A DNA stretch of 64,000 bases. It comes from Balanoglossus misakiensis. Its lineage: Eukaryota; Hemichordata. The stretch covers positions 4,092,001 through 4,156,000 of the forward strand of contig CM082584.2 in assembly GCA_040954595.2 (NCBI GenBank), given 5' to 3'. A program made the translations under genes and the position numbers. How positions within the stretch are numbered: position 1 is the stretch's first letter; each line of letters opens with the position of its first letter. Positions 1-9,782 of the stretch are shown here, in pieces. The notes under the pieces were generated by a model. That model was not told the origin of the DNA, did not search any database, and was given only the letters and a program-made list of their open reading frames with translations.

Positions 1-197
1 GCCGTTTGGTTCCTGAAATGTTTGATGAACTATGAAATTCGACCGAAATCTCGCTGAAAGAACGAATGACTTTGATCATAGAAGGAGCTAGGTAGGCGCT
101 AGTCAGTAATAATAAAAATCCAAACACATACAGACCATTGCATTGATTTATGTTTAAATCGGTTAATGTTTCGAGTCAAATCCCTGCATCGACTTAA
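1..197. other. Left flank, no gene seen
   Basis: Short AT-rich stretch before the retroelement. No ORF, repeat or RNA gene that I can support. Confidence 0.4.
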
Positions 198-339
198 AAT
201 TTGGGCCCAACCCCTTGGGTGTAATTTGGGGCGCCCTCTGTGTAGTGCGTCTTCCCGCCTTCCGGAGAGAATTGCTACTTTTGTAGGGCTTCCGCCATCT
301 TGTAGAGTCACTTTTTCCGAGCAGTCGCTCGCTTAAAAC
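198..339 (+). repeat. Split direct repeat A1
   Basis: 142 bp, begins AATTTGGGCCCAACCCC and ends GCTCGCTTAAAAC. Nearly identical to A2 at 3885-4026. Confidence 0.9.
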
Positions 340-382
340 TTCTCCCAAAAATCCGTCTTTTTCGCCGCTTTGTCGTCACAAT

Positions 383-1501
383 ATGTCCGACCCCTCAGAC
401 AGCGAAACTCTCCCACAGTCCGAAAGGCGGACTCCCAACTGCTCTGGCTGCAAACAAGCAGTAAAAGGGCATCGCGCTCTTGGATTACAGCCAGGCCCAA
501 ACTGCACAGGCGTGCCCCAACCGCAAGGCGCAGATGGAAGCTCTGCCATTCCCACCACATCCGTCGTCGTCGAACAGACCGACTCATTCCAGCTCGCAGA
601 CCTACAAGCCAGACAGGCCGAACTGTTACAGGAAAAGCAACTTCTTCTGCAGAAACGAGAGCAGCGTGTATTACAGACCTGCATCTCAGAACTAGAACAC
701 GAACTTGCCGCCCTCCGAGTGCAGGATGCCACCACAAGTCCCACGCAACTCCCTTCATCGACCCCATTTTCGTTGGGCAACGGCGGTCCACCAACACTGG
801 ACACCCCTCGTCGAAACCCAGCGGCCAATCAAGCAGTCGACGCACAACTCTCTCATATCGTGAATTTCGCATGGCCGACGTCCATCGGACAGTTTACTCG
901 TGCTGAATGGCCGATCGCCCATATGTCACAAGGTAAGCCAGGAAAGCATCCTCGTGACACTCAAGCCCCCAGCTCCGCAGACGAATCCAAAGTGAAACGG
1001 CCACATTTGCGCCTACCGCGCAAAACATTTGACAACCTAACCATCCCACAACTGGTCAAAGGCGAATTAGAAATAATCAACTCCGTCTACCTGCCCATCT
1101 CGTCTGAGGAACGCGCTCCCAGATTACTGCATCTCCAGAACTTAATGAGACTCGCTCATAAGCACGATTGGATAGACGTACTGAATTTCCACGGTACCAT
1201 CTTAGAAAAGATACAAAGCGCAGAACTACGTTGGCAAGACTGCTTCGACCGTTATGAGAAAGTACTTCTCTCACCCGACACCCTGACATCGGTCAAACAG
1301 GGCACTGATACCGCGCAGACACAGGCCGCCAAGAAGAGCGACATTTGTAACAAGTACAACTACCAGACATGCGCATGGGGCGACAGGTGTTTTAGACGTC
1401 ACATCTGCCATCGTTGTTTCAAAATTAACAACACAGCCACACCTCACCGCGGCAAAGATTGCCCACTCGCCATCAGCAAGAAGAATGACACTCCCAAATA
1501 G
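383..1501 (+). CDS. Gag-like ORF1 of the Ngaro/DIRS-like element
   Basis: A 372-residue ORF opening with ATG 44 bp after A1. The N-terminal third is Gln- and Ser-rich with a predicted helical, possibly coiled-coil stretch around residues 65-125 (many Q, E, L). The C-terminus (about residues 325-365) carries a Cys/His cluster, C-x7-C-x5-C-x3-H-x-C-x2-C then H and C, like the zinc-binding tail of Gag-like proteins of DIRS elements. It likely binds the element RNA in a cytoplasmic particle; that role is inferred from the family. It lies directly upstream of the RT ORF. An overlapping ORF at 370-906 in another frame is a shadow. Confidence 0.7.
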   Translation: MSDPSDSETLPQSERRTPNCSGCKQAVKGHRALGLQPGPNCTGVPQPQGADGSSAIPTTSVVVEQTDSFQLADLQARQAELLQEKQLLLQKREQRVLQTCISELEHELAALRVQDATTSPTQLPSSTPFSLGNGGPPTLDTPRRNPAANQAVDAQLSHIVNFAWPTSIGQFTRAEWPIAHMSQGKPGKHPRDTQAPSSADESKVKRPHLRLPRKTFDNLTIPQLVKGELEIINSVYLPISSEERAPRLLHLQNLMRLAHKHDWIDVLNFHGTILEKIQSAELRWQDCFDRYEKVLLSPDTLTSVKQGTDTAQTQAAKKSDICNKYNYQTCAWGDRCFRRHICHRCFKINNTATPHRGKDCPLAISKKNDTPK

Positions 1502-1676
1502 TAATACACCTATTTCGGATTGAACTTCAGACGTTGGGTTGCATCCCACGTTCACAGACTACATTGTGTTCTCTCTCTTCCTCACAGAACACTTCTGCAT
1601 CGGAAGAATTTTCTAGCGCTCGGTTACCGTCCAACGCTAACATTCGGGCTCCCTGGTCCCATACACCACGCCCTTC

Positions 1677-3644
1677 ATGTATCTCAGGCCATACAGCCGC
1701 ATCATCGACATTGTGTCTCACTCAGCGAACGAGGACTCACCGTTCTCGTCCACTTCAAACATTGTAACAATTCCTATGATTTCAGCTTCGCCTCTGACAT
1801 CGCGGTATTTTATCATTCCGCCGAGCACTTCCCCCCTTCAGAATTTTCTTCAAACTGTGCCCAAGGAGGTCCCTACACGCCGTCGCGTCGTCATGGACCT
1901 CAACTTTCCATCATCTGACATTGTGTCTCACTCAGCGAACGAGGACCCACCGTACTCGTCCACTTCAAACATTGTAACAATTCCTCCGATTTCAGCTTCG
2001 CCTCTGACATCGCCGTATTTAAACCTTCCGTCGAGCACGTCTCCCTCATCGGAACTTTCTTTAGCCAATATTTGTGCCTTGCATGCGCAAGTTTCTACAT
2101 CCGGGTTACCAAACTACCAAGGTCTCAAATATCCCGTTCCGACTAAATTAGTGTTGCCGTTATGGAGATCACTGCTGGCACATTATGCTGACAATATCAT
2201 TTGTGACTATCACCATTTTGGCTGGCCTATCGGTTATACCCGTGACACGTTACCAGTCTTCGACATCCGTAATCACCCTTCGGCCTTGATGTTTCCCGAC
2301 GATGTGGACCACTTCATCAGCACTGAAGTCGCCGCTGGGGCCACAGCCGGACCTTTCACAATCAGCCCATTTCCTCACGGGTTCGTGGTGTCTCCACTTC
2401 AAACTGTGCCCAAAAAGGACTCTTCACGCCGTCGCGTCGTCATGGACCTCAGCTTTCCAGAACACTTTTCTGTCAATGACGGAATCTCTTCAGACTTTTA
2501 TGATGGTTATCACATAAAACTGTCGTACCCATCTTTAGATCATTTCTCACAAATTATTCAGGACAAAGGCCCCGGTTGCCTGTTATACAAGAGAGACTTA
2601 CGCCGAGCATATCGGCAAATTTGCATTGATCCTCGAGATTATAATCTCCTTGGTTTTTCATGGCATCATTTATTCTTTTTTGATCGTGTTTTTCCCTTCG
2701 GGCTTCGCTCTGCTGCATTAGCCTGCCAACGTACCACAAATGCAGTTATGTATTTATTTAGACAGAATGGTTACGCTGGCATCAATTATTTAGATGATTT
2801 TGGGGGTGCAGAGGCGCCAGACAAAGCCATGGCAGCCTTTGAATCCCTTGGTCGACTTTTATCACAGCTCGGTCTAGAGGAGGCGCAGGATAAAGCAGTA
2901 GCGCCGTCCACTTGCATGGTTTTTCTCGGTATTGAATTCGACACTGTGTCTATGACCATGCGCATTCCAGCACACAAGTTATCCACCCAGCTCACAGAGC
3001 TGGATGAGTGGGACACAAAAGTCTCTGTTCCCAAGCGTCAATTTCAGTCTTTGTTAGGCAAGCTTAATTCAGTTGCCACATGTGTTCGCTCAGGACGAGT
3101 GTTTTTCTCCCGTATGTTACAGTTACTTAGACAGCAGTTTAAATCACCTCGCATTTTTCTAGATTCGCAATTCTTCGCTGACTTAGTTTGGTGGCGTACC
3201 TTTTTACCTTTATACAACGGAGTATCCGTTATCCCAGCTTCTAGATGGAGTACACCAGATGCCGTTTTTTCTACTGACGCCTGCCTCTCAGGCTGCGGGG
3301 GCTTTTCTCAAGGACTGTATTTTCACACAGAATTTCCTTTACCTGTTACTAGTCAGGGTTTACATATTAATGCGTTAGAACTTTTAACAGTGCTTGTTGC
3401 GTGTCGTCTGTGGGGCCATCTGTGGAAAGGCCAGCGCATTCAGGTGTTTTGCGATAATATGGCAACAGTCACTGTCATTACAGCCCACAAAAGTGCTGCT
3501 CAGTCACCACCCTTATGCAAGAGCATTTGCGTTCCCAATTCAATCAGGCTTGAAGTTTTCACATCTTTTCTCCAATGTGTTAGGTATCTTTCTAGTAAGT
3601 TCCTAGGCAGTTTCGTATTTTACTCGCTAATGGGAATTCCCTGA
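1677..3644 (+). CDS. DIRS-type reverse transcriptase/RNase H, C-terminally truncated
   Basis: A 655-residue ORF. RT motifs are clear: the LQTVPKK...RRVVMDLSFP block near residue 241, LLYKRDLRRAYRQI, FPFGLRSAAL, and the catalytic box YLDD at residues 371-374. RNase H follows, with FSTDACLSGCGG near 531, INALELLTVL near 564 and FCDNMATV near 591, giving the expected acidic residues. The N-terminal region holds an in-frame duplication of about 210 bp, and the LQTVPK motif occurs twice (about 1850 and 2398). After RNase H the frame runs into unrelated residues and stops, whereas full-length relatives continue into a tyrosine recombinase. The annotated ATG is simply the first in the frame; the true start may be upstream by frameshift or splicing. 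Confidence 0.85.
   Translation: MYLRPYSRIIDIVSHSANEDSPFSSTSNIVTIPMISASPLTSRYFIIPPSTSPLQNFLQTVPKEVPTRRRVVMDLNFPSSDIVSHSANEDPPYSSTSNIVTIPPISASPLTSPYLNLPSSTSPSSELSLANICALHAQVSTSGLPNYQGLKYPVPTKLVLPLWRSLLAHYADNIICDYHHFGWPIGYTRDTLPVFDIRNHPSALMFPDDVDHFISTEVAAGATAGPFTISPFPHGFVVSPLQTVPKKDSSRRRVVMDLSFPEHFSVNDGISSDFYDGYHIKLSYPSLDHFSQIIQDKGPGCLLYKRDLRRAYRQICIDPRDYNLLGFSWHHLFFFDRVFPFGLRSAALACQRTTNAVMYLFRQNGYAGINYLDDFGGAEAPDKAMAAFESLGRLLSQLGLEEAQDKAVAPSTCMVFLGIEFDTVSMTMRIPAHKLSTQLTELDEWDTKVSVPKRQFQSLLGKLNSVATCVRSGRVFFSRMLQLLRQQFKSPRIFLDSQFFADLVWWRTFLPLYNGVSVIPASRWSTPDAVFSTDACLSGCGGFSQGLYFHTEFPLPVTSQGLHINALELLTVLVACRLWGHLWKGQRIQVFCDNMATVTVITAHKSAAQSPPLCKSICVPNSIRLEVFTSFLQCVRYLSSKFLGSFVFYSLMGIP
1705..2022 (+). 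repeat. In-frame tandem duplication inside the RT ORF
   Basis: About 108 bp beginning near CATTGTGTCTCACTCAGCG at 1709 recurs at 1919 with few differences. The period is about 210 bp, a multiple of three, so the frame is kept. Confidence 0.8.
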
Positions 3645-3671
3645 ATGCTTCCCCTCCCCTGGTTTGGCGGC

Positions 3672-3888
3672 TTGGAGCTGGTTTTGTCAAACTCTTTTTC
3701 ATCTGCATATTAAAGATTTTGCCAAGTTTCCGCCAACCCATGAGTGTGTCGCATTCTGTTCCTTCCCATTAGCCCACTAGTTTTCAAATATTTATACTGT
3801 TCGAGTGTTTCAGGTGTATTTGTATGCAAGACGTGTTTTCCTGTACAATTATTATATAAGTAGAGTTCCACAGAGGCAGCCACTAATT
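3672..3888 (+). repeat. Split direct repeat B1
   Basis: 217 bp, begins TTGGAGCTGGTTTTGTCAAA and ends in CAGCCACTAATT. Near-identical to B2. Confidence 0.9.
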
Positions 3889-4026
3889 TGGGCCCAACCC
3901 CTTGGGTGTAATTTGGGGCGCCCTCTGTGTAGTGCGTCTTCCCGCCTTCCGGAGAGAATTGCTACTTTTGTAGGGCTTCCGCCATCTTGTAGAGTCACTT
4001 TTTCCGAGCAGTCGCTCGCTTAAAAC
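3885..4026 (+). repeat. Split direct repeat A2
   Basis: Second copy of A1, joined directly to the end of B1 with a 4-bp overlap, as in Ngaro-type termini. Confidence 0.9.
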
Positions 4027-4109
4027 CCCACCCACCACTACCCATGGCTTTTCCTTGTATGTTTGTTATATTTATTTTATTTACCTTTTTTCACATGGTT
4101 TATAAGTGG

Positions 4110-4326
4110 TTGGAGCTGGTTTTTTCAAACTCTTTTTCATCTGCATATTAAAGATTTTGCCAAGTTTCCGCCAACCCATGAGTGTGTCGCATTCTGTTCC
4201 TTCCCATTAGCCCACTAGTTTTCAAATATTTATACTGTTCGAGTGTTTCAGGTGTATTTGTATGCAATACGTGTTTTCCTGTACAATTATTATATAAGTA
4301 GAGTTCCACAGAGGCAGCCACTAATT
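4110..4326 (+). repeat. Split direct repeat B2 and right end of the element
   Basis: Second copy of B1. Similarity ends at CACTAATT, which I take as the element boundary. Confidence 0.9.
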
Positions 4327-4615
4327 ACTGAAAACTGGATCGAGGTTGCTCTGCACCTTTGAGTGATGATGAACTTTCAATGACCTTACAACTGTGCGAC
4401 GCGACGACATGCAAGTCCTTTACTCGTATACGCCACGTCCACCCTGCTTCGATTACCACCCCAACGATAGAAACCCCTTTTGCTTTTGCTTTGCATTTCA
4501 TTTTATAACGTTGTGCTATTGCTAAACGCGATTTCATTGATGTTGCATTTTTAAATCTATTGCTAACTTTATCCATTTTCAGATTTTTTTTTTGGATTTT
4601 TCTTTTTTTTGGGGG

Positions 4616-4898
4616 GGGGGGGGGGCATTGAGGGCGGTTCCCTGCACAATTCCTTCTTTGCACAGAAACGTTCACACATGCACAGTGCGATGAAGCATTT
4701 AGGGACTATGGACTCTGCCCATATGTAGGACACGTCCTGCACGCGTGTGACCGACAGATCGCATGATCCGCTAAATGAAGACTTTGAACCTTCTTGCTAC
4801 ACAAGATGTGTTACGTATACGCATGCGCTGATTTTCTTAGCGAATGCTTCGGAAGGATCTACCAGATCACCGTGACGCGTTCATTTGCTGACATAAGG
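4616..4898 (+). promoter_or_regulatory. TRIM1 promoter-proximal region and 5'UTR exon
   Basis: After a poly-G run, this segment matches, with divergence, the regions upstream of TRIM2 (17899-18187) and TRIM4 (60838-61125). Shared blocks include AAGCATTTAGGGACTATGG, ACACGTCCTGCACGCGTGTG and CGCATGCGCTGA, and all end at the same donor, AAG|GTAAGG. The start site cannot be read. The match places the first, non-coding exon of TRIM1 more than 5 kb upstream of its coding exon, with a Penelope-like element between them. Confidence 0.6.
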
Positions 4899-5719
4899 TA
4901 AGGTTTACGAAGATTTGGATGCGTTGTTTATTTTAGATAATTTCATAAAGATAATCACGATATCTTTGTGGTGTGCGTAGAACACAGAAAATTCCGAGTT
5001 GCTCTGAGTGAAAGAGCCCTCCCCCCCCGCCCAATATGTTTCGACCAAAGTGCTGTATCAAAGTTTAAAATAAATAAAAAATTGCTTCCTGGTTCAGTAA
5101 ACTTCTGTGGGTAAATTTCTGTTCAATGCCCAATAGCAGCAATGCATATGCTTGGTTTATTTTTCCATCAAATTTTAGCCCTGCTTTCTTGACAATGGAT
5201 TTCCAAAGCAATAGCAGGCCAATTTCTTTTTCAGAGACGATTCAAGCCTGAAGTGTCCTCATTATGACCTTTCATGTGACTAAAATTGGTGAATTTAAGA
5301 TGATGTGATTTTTGCCAAATTTTACTTTTTTACATAAATTGGTAGGTCTAATAACGGATCCACATTCTGACAAATGCGTCTTGGCGAAAATGGTGCATAA
5401 TCACCCAAAAATAGCACTTTTCTGAATGAGTCCTCAGCTTAAGATATAGGTGTCAACAATGCCGATTTTCTCAGTTTGCATTTTCGCTGCATTTGACAAC
5501 TTCAGAAGAATTTAGCTTTGCTCTGCGTTGGCCGAATTTGCTCACATTTTAACAGGGGATTGTGTATGACCCATCTAACAAAACCAAATAATTTTTAGTC
5601 GATAAAGAGTCCCTGGTGGGAATAAACTCTGATTCAATACAACTCACCGTAAATTTGATCAAATTTTCTAAATAGGAATATGCCTACAGAGAAGTTGTTT
5701 GCTCCTATATAACTGTGAA
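4899..5719 (+). other. Left part of TRIM1 first intron, no gene seen
   Basis: The first ~130 bp keep similarity to the first intron of TRIM2-4 (for example GATATCTTTGTGGT). The rest is unique AT-rich sequence without an ORF or clear repeat. Confidence 0.5.
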
Positions 5720-5720
5720 T

Positions 5721-6404
5721 TTACTTTATATTCGTTTCTTCAGACTGACTACTCAATCCATACAGCCTCGTTCTGGTACAGCTGTTATAAGCTACCGTTG
5801 AGGGCGCTTTATGGATGAGTTGATCAAAGATGTTAGGTAACTTGTAAGCCCCCTCATCCTTGTTAAGAATGTTTTTTCCCCTCCTTCTGATCCAAATGGC
5901 CTCCTTAATCCATCTGGTGGTTCTATCTGACTCCCTATCCACGATACTGGCATCCTCCCAGGCAATGTTATGATTAGTGGCTGCAACATGGTCTGTAATG
6001 GCCGACTTATGGAGATCAGTGGATGAAGCTTTCCGTGTTGAACGAGTGTATGGTTTTGATTCAAATTTGTGGACTTCCTTTTGATGTTCTTCGAGGCGTA
6101 TACCAAATGAACGGCCTGTTTCACCAACATATGATTTTGGACAATCTGCACATGGTACTTCATAAACTACCTCTGCTTTCTGGTTGGTAAGAAGTTTGTC
6201 CTTCGGGTGAATGAGGATGTTACGTAAGGTTTTATGTGGTTTCATAGCAGTTGAAAACCCATACTTTTTAAATACTCTGGCAATTTTCTCCGAGAGGCCC
6301 TCGACATACGGAATTACAACTAGTCCTCTAGATTTTTGCCTTCCTTGGAAGTGCGCTTGGGTTTTGGGTTGGATTTGTCCTTTTTTACCTTGTTTATTGT
6401 CCAA
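5721..6404 (-). CDS. GIY-YIG endonuclease part of the Penelope-like element
   Basis: The frame carries LVVIPYVEGLSEKI, then VYEVPCADCPKSYVGETGR, the Cys-containing GIY-YIG version typical of Penelope-like elements, then conserved Arg, His and Glu positions (IRLEEHQKEVH; ITDHVAATNHNIAWEDA; IKEAIWIR). In the family this domain nicks target DNA for target-primed reverse transcription. It would be the C-terminal part of one polyprotein with the RT, but here it sits in a different frame. There is no true ATG at 6404 (codon TTG), so this is a fragment. An indel between about 6330 and 6406 separates the frames. Confidence 0.75.
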   Translation of the reverse strand: MDNKQGKKGQIQPKTQAHFQGRQKSRGLVVIPYVEGLSEKIARVFKKYGFSTAMKPHKTLRNILIHPKDKLLTNQKAEVVYEVPCADCPKSYVGETGRSFGIRLEEHQKEVHKFESKPYTRSTRKASSTDLHKSAITDHVAATNHNIAWEDASIVDRESDRTTRWIKEAIWIRRRGKNILNKDEGAYKLPNIFDQLIHKAPSTVAYNSCTRTRLYGLSSQSEETNIK

Positions 6405-6421
6405 TTGGGATAGCCACAGGT

Positions 6422-6575
6422 GGACAATGCCTTCCGGATATGTTCTTCTTCGATGTCTCTATCCATTTGCTCTGTGACTATGGATTCCTTCCTATCTAGG
6501 ACAATGCCTTCCGGATATGTTCTTCTTCGATGTCTCTATCCATTTGCTCTGTGACTATGGATTCCTTCCTATCTA
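6422..6575. repeat. 77-bp tandem duplication that breaks the Penelope-like frame
   Basis: Positions 6422-6498 and 6499-6575 are the same 77-bp unit. As 77 is not a multiple of three, the duplication puts the stop at 6496 into the RT frame. Removing one unit in thought lets the RT frame run on through a CGYPNW motif before the next frameshift. Confidence 0.9.
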
Positions 6576-8370
6576 GAAGGGTCCTGATGACACCCAATTT
6601 TTGATGAAGGGGGTGATGTGAGGTGAACTGGAGATATTGATCAGTGTGGGTTTTCTTTCTGTAGATGCAAAGTTTTACTGTACCATCTGGTTTTCTTATG
6701 ATCAGGGTATCCAAGAATGGAATAGAACTATCTTTCTCTTGTTCGTAGGTGAATTTGATGCTGTTGGTTGGATCAATTTGGTTGAGGTGTTCTGTCAAGT
6801 TGTCTACTTCCCCTCTTTGAATGACTTCTAGAACATCATCAACATATCTTCGCCAAAGGCGAGGGCGACATGTGATTGGCGATGTGGAAATAGCCTTCTG
6901 TTCTAGCCACTCCATGAATATATTGCAACACAGTGGACTGAGGGAGCTACCCATAGCCATGCCAAAACACTGGCGGTAGATAGAACCGGAGTAGCTGAAA
7001 TAGGCAACTGTAGATAAACTGAACTTGGTCAGTTCAATGATGTCATCTGTAGACAAGAGTGTTCTATTTTTGAGGTCACCATCCTGAAGTAAACCTTCAC
7101 GTAGGATTTTTAATGTGAGGTCAATGGGTGTGTTGGTGAATAAAGCTACCACATCATGTGAGTTTAGGATCTCATCTTCCTCTATAGTAAGGTCTTTCAG
7201 GTCCTTAGCAAGATGTTTCGAATTTAGGACATGGTGTTCAGTTTTACCAACCAAAGGGGTGAGTATGTCTGCTAGTGATTTGGCAACATTGTAGCCGATG
7301 GAACCTGTGAAGTCTACTATGGGACGTAGGGGAGTCCCAACTTTGTGTATTTTGGGGCTGCCATAAATGCGAGGAACATATTCAGTTGTGGGATACAGAA
7401 ATTGTTTATCTTCCTTCTTGATTTTACCCTCTTTCTCCAGCCTTTGTAAGATCGCAACTAGTTCTTTCTTGTGCTTAGGGGTTGGATCCTTGTGGAGTTT
7501 TTCATAGGTTTTTGTATCACTGAGTAATGCTTGCATTTTGATGTCATAATCCGTCTTATCTATAACCACCGTGGCTCTGCCCTTGTCAGGACCCAGAATC
7601 ATGATGGAGTCTTCTTGCCTTTCATCTTTGCTGATGTTCGATGGCGGTGGTTTGGATGATTTGATCGTTCCAACAATCTCCGCACGGAGTTGTTCAGCTT
7701 CCGATTTTTCCAATTTCCAGCAAGCTTTCTCACAGGCTACGATGTGATCGTCGACTATAGATGGTTGGCATATCTTATCAGGGCTTACGGCATAGTTCAA
7801 ACCACGTGACAATAGTTTGGCTTGAGACTTTGAAAGACTGTATTTTGACAGATTTTTTACCCAACGTTTCAGTTGAGTACCACTCAGATCTGGATCTGTA
7901 GTTGAATTCGCCAAATTTTCACACTTAGTGGCAGACCTCTGCGACTTAGCTTGAAGTTGTTGTAACTTCCGGGTTTGACGACTACGGACATGGATGAACT
8001 CGTTCTCTTTGGAACATTCAGCATGGTGAGACATTTTTTGTAGGAGGTCCTTGTTGGTGACGTAGGAGTTTAGATTACCATTGATCCGTGAATTTTTCTT
8101 CTCCAAAGTTTGAATTCTGTTCGTAGCCACCCTAATTCTTTCCCTTAAGAGGGCCTTTTCCGCTTTGTGGACTATGGACCGTGCTGACTTGGTGTTTATT
8201 GGACATTTGAGACGCAGGCTTGATGGTGTAAGGCCGCAGTCCTTGCAACGAAGGGTAAACACACGATGACCCCTGAACCTAGATATTTTACGTCCGGTGT
8301 TTTCAAGAGAACGGAGGTCTCTCACTGCTTTTTGTCCATAATTCTCTCTTAACTCTTTGAATAAGTTCAT
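6496..8370 (-). CDS. Penelope-like reverse transcriptase
   Basis: A 624-residue ORF from an ATG at 8370. The N-terminal third is Lys/Arg-rich and helical. RT motifs follow in order: GPDKGRATVVIDKTDY, PRIYGSPKIHKVGTPLRPIV, NSHDVVALFTNTPI, FGMAMGSSLSPL, and the catalytic box as YVDDV within LWRRYVDDVLEVI, then IPFLDTLI. This is the Penelope RT type, related to telomerase. The C-terminus is cut by the 77-bp duplication, so the endonuclease is no longer in frame. Confidence 0.85.
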   Translation of the reverse strand: MNLFKELRENYGQKAVRDLRSLENTGRKISRFRGHRVFTLRCKDCGLTPSSLRLKCPINTKSARSIVHKAEKALLRERIRVATNRIQTLEKKNSRINGNLNSYVTNKDLLQKMSHHAECSKENEFIHVRSRQTRKLQQLQAKSQRSATKCENLANSTTDPDLSGTQLKRWVKNLSKYSLSKSQAKLLSRGLNYAVSPDKICQPSIVDDHIVACEKACWKLEKSEAEQLRAEIVGTIKSSKPPPSNISKDERQEDSIMILGPDKGRATVVIDKTDYDIKMQALLSDTKTYEKLHKDPTPKHKKELVAILQRLEKEGKIKKEDKQFLYPTTEYVPRIYGSPKIHKVGTPLRPIVDFTGSIGYNVAKSLADILTPLVGKTEHHVLNSKHLAKDLKDLTIEEDEILNSHDVVALFTNTPIDLTLKILREGLLQDGDLKNRTLLSTDDIIELTKFSLSTVAYFSYSGSIYRQCFGMAMGSSLSPLCCNIFMEWLEQKAISTSPITCRPRLWRRYVDDVLEVIQRGEVDNLTEHLNQIDPTNSIKFTYEQEKDSSIPFLDTLIIRKPDGTVKLCIYRKKTHTDQYLQFTSHHPLHQKLGVIRTLLDRKESIVTEQMDRDIEEEHIRKALS

Positions 8371-8383
8371 CTGGATTGTAAAT

Positions 8384-9052
8384 TAAGTAAGTAAGGTAGT
8401 TCTTTTTGTCAAATCCAATTGAGATAGTGAAAGATATAACTCACAAAGTTAGTTACATAAAACCTTACATAACATCCTCATTCACCCGAAGGACAAACTT
8501 CTTACCAACCAGAAAGCAGAGGTAGTTTATGAAGTACCATGTGCAGATTGTCCAAAATCATATGTTGGTGAAACAGGCCGTTCATTTGGTATACGCCTCG
8601 AAGAACATCAAAAGGAAGTCCACAAATTTGAATCAAAACCATACACTCGTTCAACACGGAAAGCTTCATCCACTGATCTCCATAAGTCGGCCATTACAGA
8701 CCATGTTGCAGCCACTAATCATAACATTGCCTGGGAGGATGCCAGTATCGTGGATAGGGAGTCAGATAGAACCACCAGATGGATTAAGGAGGCCATTTGG
8801 ATCAGAAGGAGGGGAAAAAACATTCTTAACAAGGATGAGGGGGCTTACAAGTTACATAACATCTTTGATCAACTCATCCATAAAGCGCCCTCAACGGTAG
8901 CTTATAACAGCTGTACCAGAACGAGGCTGTATGGATTGAGTAGTCAGTCTGAAGAAGCTGCTAGGTTAGCAGTGAAACGTAACTAACTTTGTGAGTTATA
9001 TCTTTCACTATCTCAATTGGATTTGACAAAAAGAACTACCTTACTTACTTTA
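8384..9052. repeat. Inverted repeat flanking the second GIY-YIG copy
   Basis: Positions 8384-8456 are the reverse complement of 8979-9052 (core TTGTCAAATCCAATTGAGAT), with the plus-strand GIY-YIG copy as loop. Confidence 0.9.
8465..8986 (+). pseudogene. Inverted duplicate of the GIY-YIG module
   Basis: Near-identical to the reverse complement of about 5740-6225, and open in frame from about 8467 to the stop at 8986, with VYEVPCADCPKSYVGETGR and a tail EEAARLAVKRN. There is no start codon and no RT attached in this orientation, so I treat it as a terminal pseudo-repeat of the Penelope-like element. Confidence 0.7.
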
Positions 9053-9082
9053 TATTCGATTGAAGAAAGTAGGTAGACTTGT

Positions 9083-9145
9083 TGCCTCTCAAGAGGGCGC
9101 TGTCAATGACCTTTGGCTTTTCAGAGACACTGTCTTGAGAGGCAA
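9083..9145. repeat. Short inverted repeat
   Basis: TTGCCTCTCAAGA and its complement TCTTGAGAGGCAA lie about 35 bp apart, directly after the Penelope-like element. Possibly a small MITE remnant. Confidence 0.5.
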
Positions 9146-9677
9146 GGTAGACTCGCATCGCAAATCTGAAACTCAGTGAATCAATTAATAGGTCATTTAT
9201 AATTTATATCCAATCTAATGTTTACCCTATAGGATTGATACCATTCTAACTTTTAAATGGTATTACTATAAAGTATATTGAAATAATTGTGTACATTTAT
9301 GTCAGATAAACTATTTTGTCGCCAATGACGCTCCTAGAAAATTAACGTCGGGACAGAGTGAAAAAATATAAACCCAAGTCAATGCGTGGTCGGTTATTTA
9401 CGAATGATTTGTGTGTTGTTTTGTAAGTCCCTTGCTCGTTACATTTTAAGTAAAAGAAAATACAGATATCGCAATCAACTTAGAGATTGTCCAATACATG
9501 TAGCTAACCCAATTTGAGCTATCCGCTACTTATGGTCAAGAAGATTAAATTGGCATGCAAAATATTTTTCACTTGAAGACACTCCAAATCTTGAAACATC
9601 AAATGTAGTCGGCATTATCAAATTTTGCATAATCAAACTGGTAAGCATATAAGTATCAATGAGAGTTTGACTCGATG

Positions 9678-9782
9678 CAATCTGATTAAAATCAGATGTA
9701 GGGAACGGCGACTTGTTTTTTGTGAGGCGACAGCATAAAAAACCACGTCGCCGTTCCCTACATCTGATTTTAATCAGATTGG
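9678..9782. mobile_element. 105-bp MITE with 8-bp target-site duplication
   Basis: Ends CAATCTGATTAAAATCAGAT and ATCTGATTTTAATCAGATTGG are inverted copies continuing through AGGGAACGGCGAC. Both flanks carry ACTCGATG (9670-9677 and 9783-9790), an 8-bp duplication as made by hAT-type transposases. The terminal 20 bp are themselves close to palindromic. Related sequences occur at 40322-40358 and 43147-43324. It lies in the first intron of TRIM1. Confidence 0.8.

Larger units (their letters stand above)
198..4326 (+). mobile_element. Ngaro/DIRS-like retroelement with split direct repeats, recombinase missing
   Basis: The element is bounded by split direct repeats in the order A1 - ORFs - B1 - A2 - B2. 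A (142 bp) is at 198-339 and 3885-4026; B (217 bp) is at 3672-3888 and 4110-4326. This arrangement is characteristic of Ngaro/PAT-type DIRS elements, which move through a circular intermediate and a tyrosine recombinase. Two ORFs encode a Gag-like protein and a reverse transcriptase/RNase H of DIRS type. No tyrosine recombinase ORF follows the RNase H: the ORF stops at 3644, just before B1, so the 3' coding part seems deleted and the copy is probably non-autonomous. It ends about 300 bp upstream of the conserved TRIM1 promoter segment. Confidence 0.85.
5720..9060 (-). mobile_element. Degenerate Penelope-like element with inverted GIY-YIG copies
   Basis: A minus-strand reverse transcriptase (8370-6496) is followed by a GIY-YIG endonuclease module (6404-5721), the order of Penelope-like elements. 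A second GIY-YIG copy lies at the other end in plus orientation (about 8465-8986), so the element has inverted terminal copies. A ~73-bp inverted repeat (8384-8456 with 8979-9052) forms a hairpin base around the second copy. The short string TTACTTTATATTCG occurs at both outer ends (about 5720 and 9046). Frameshifts show it is not autonomous. It lies in the first intron of TRIM1. Confidence 0.8.

Noticed and set aside
333-872. Minus-strand 179-residue ORF opposite the Gag-like ORF
   Set aside because: Shadow of the plus-strand retroelement ORF; no family features.
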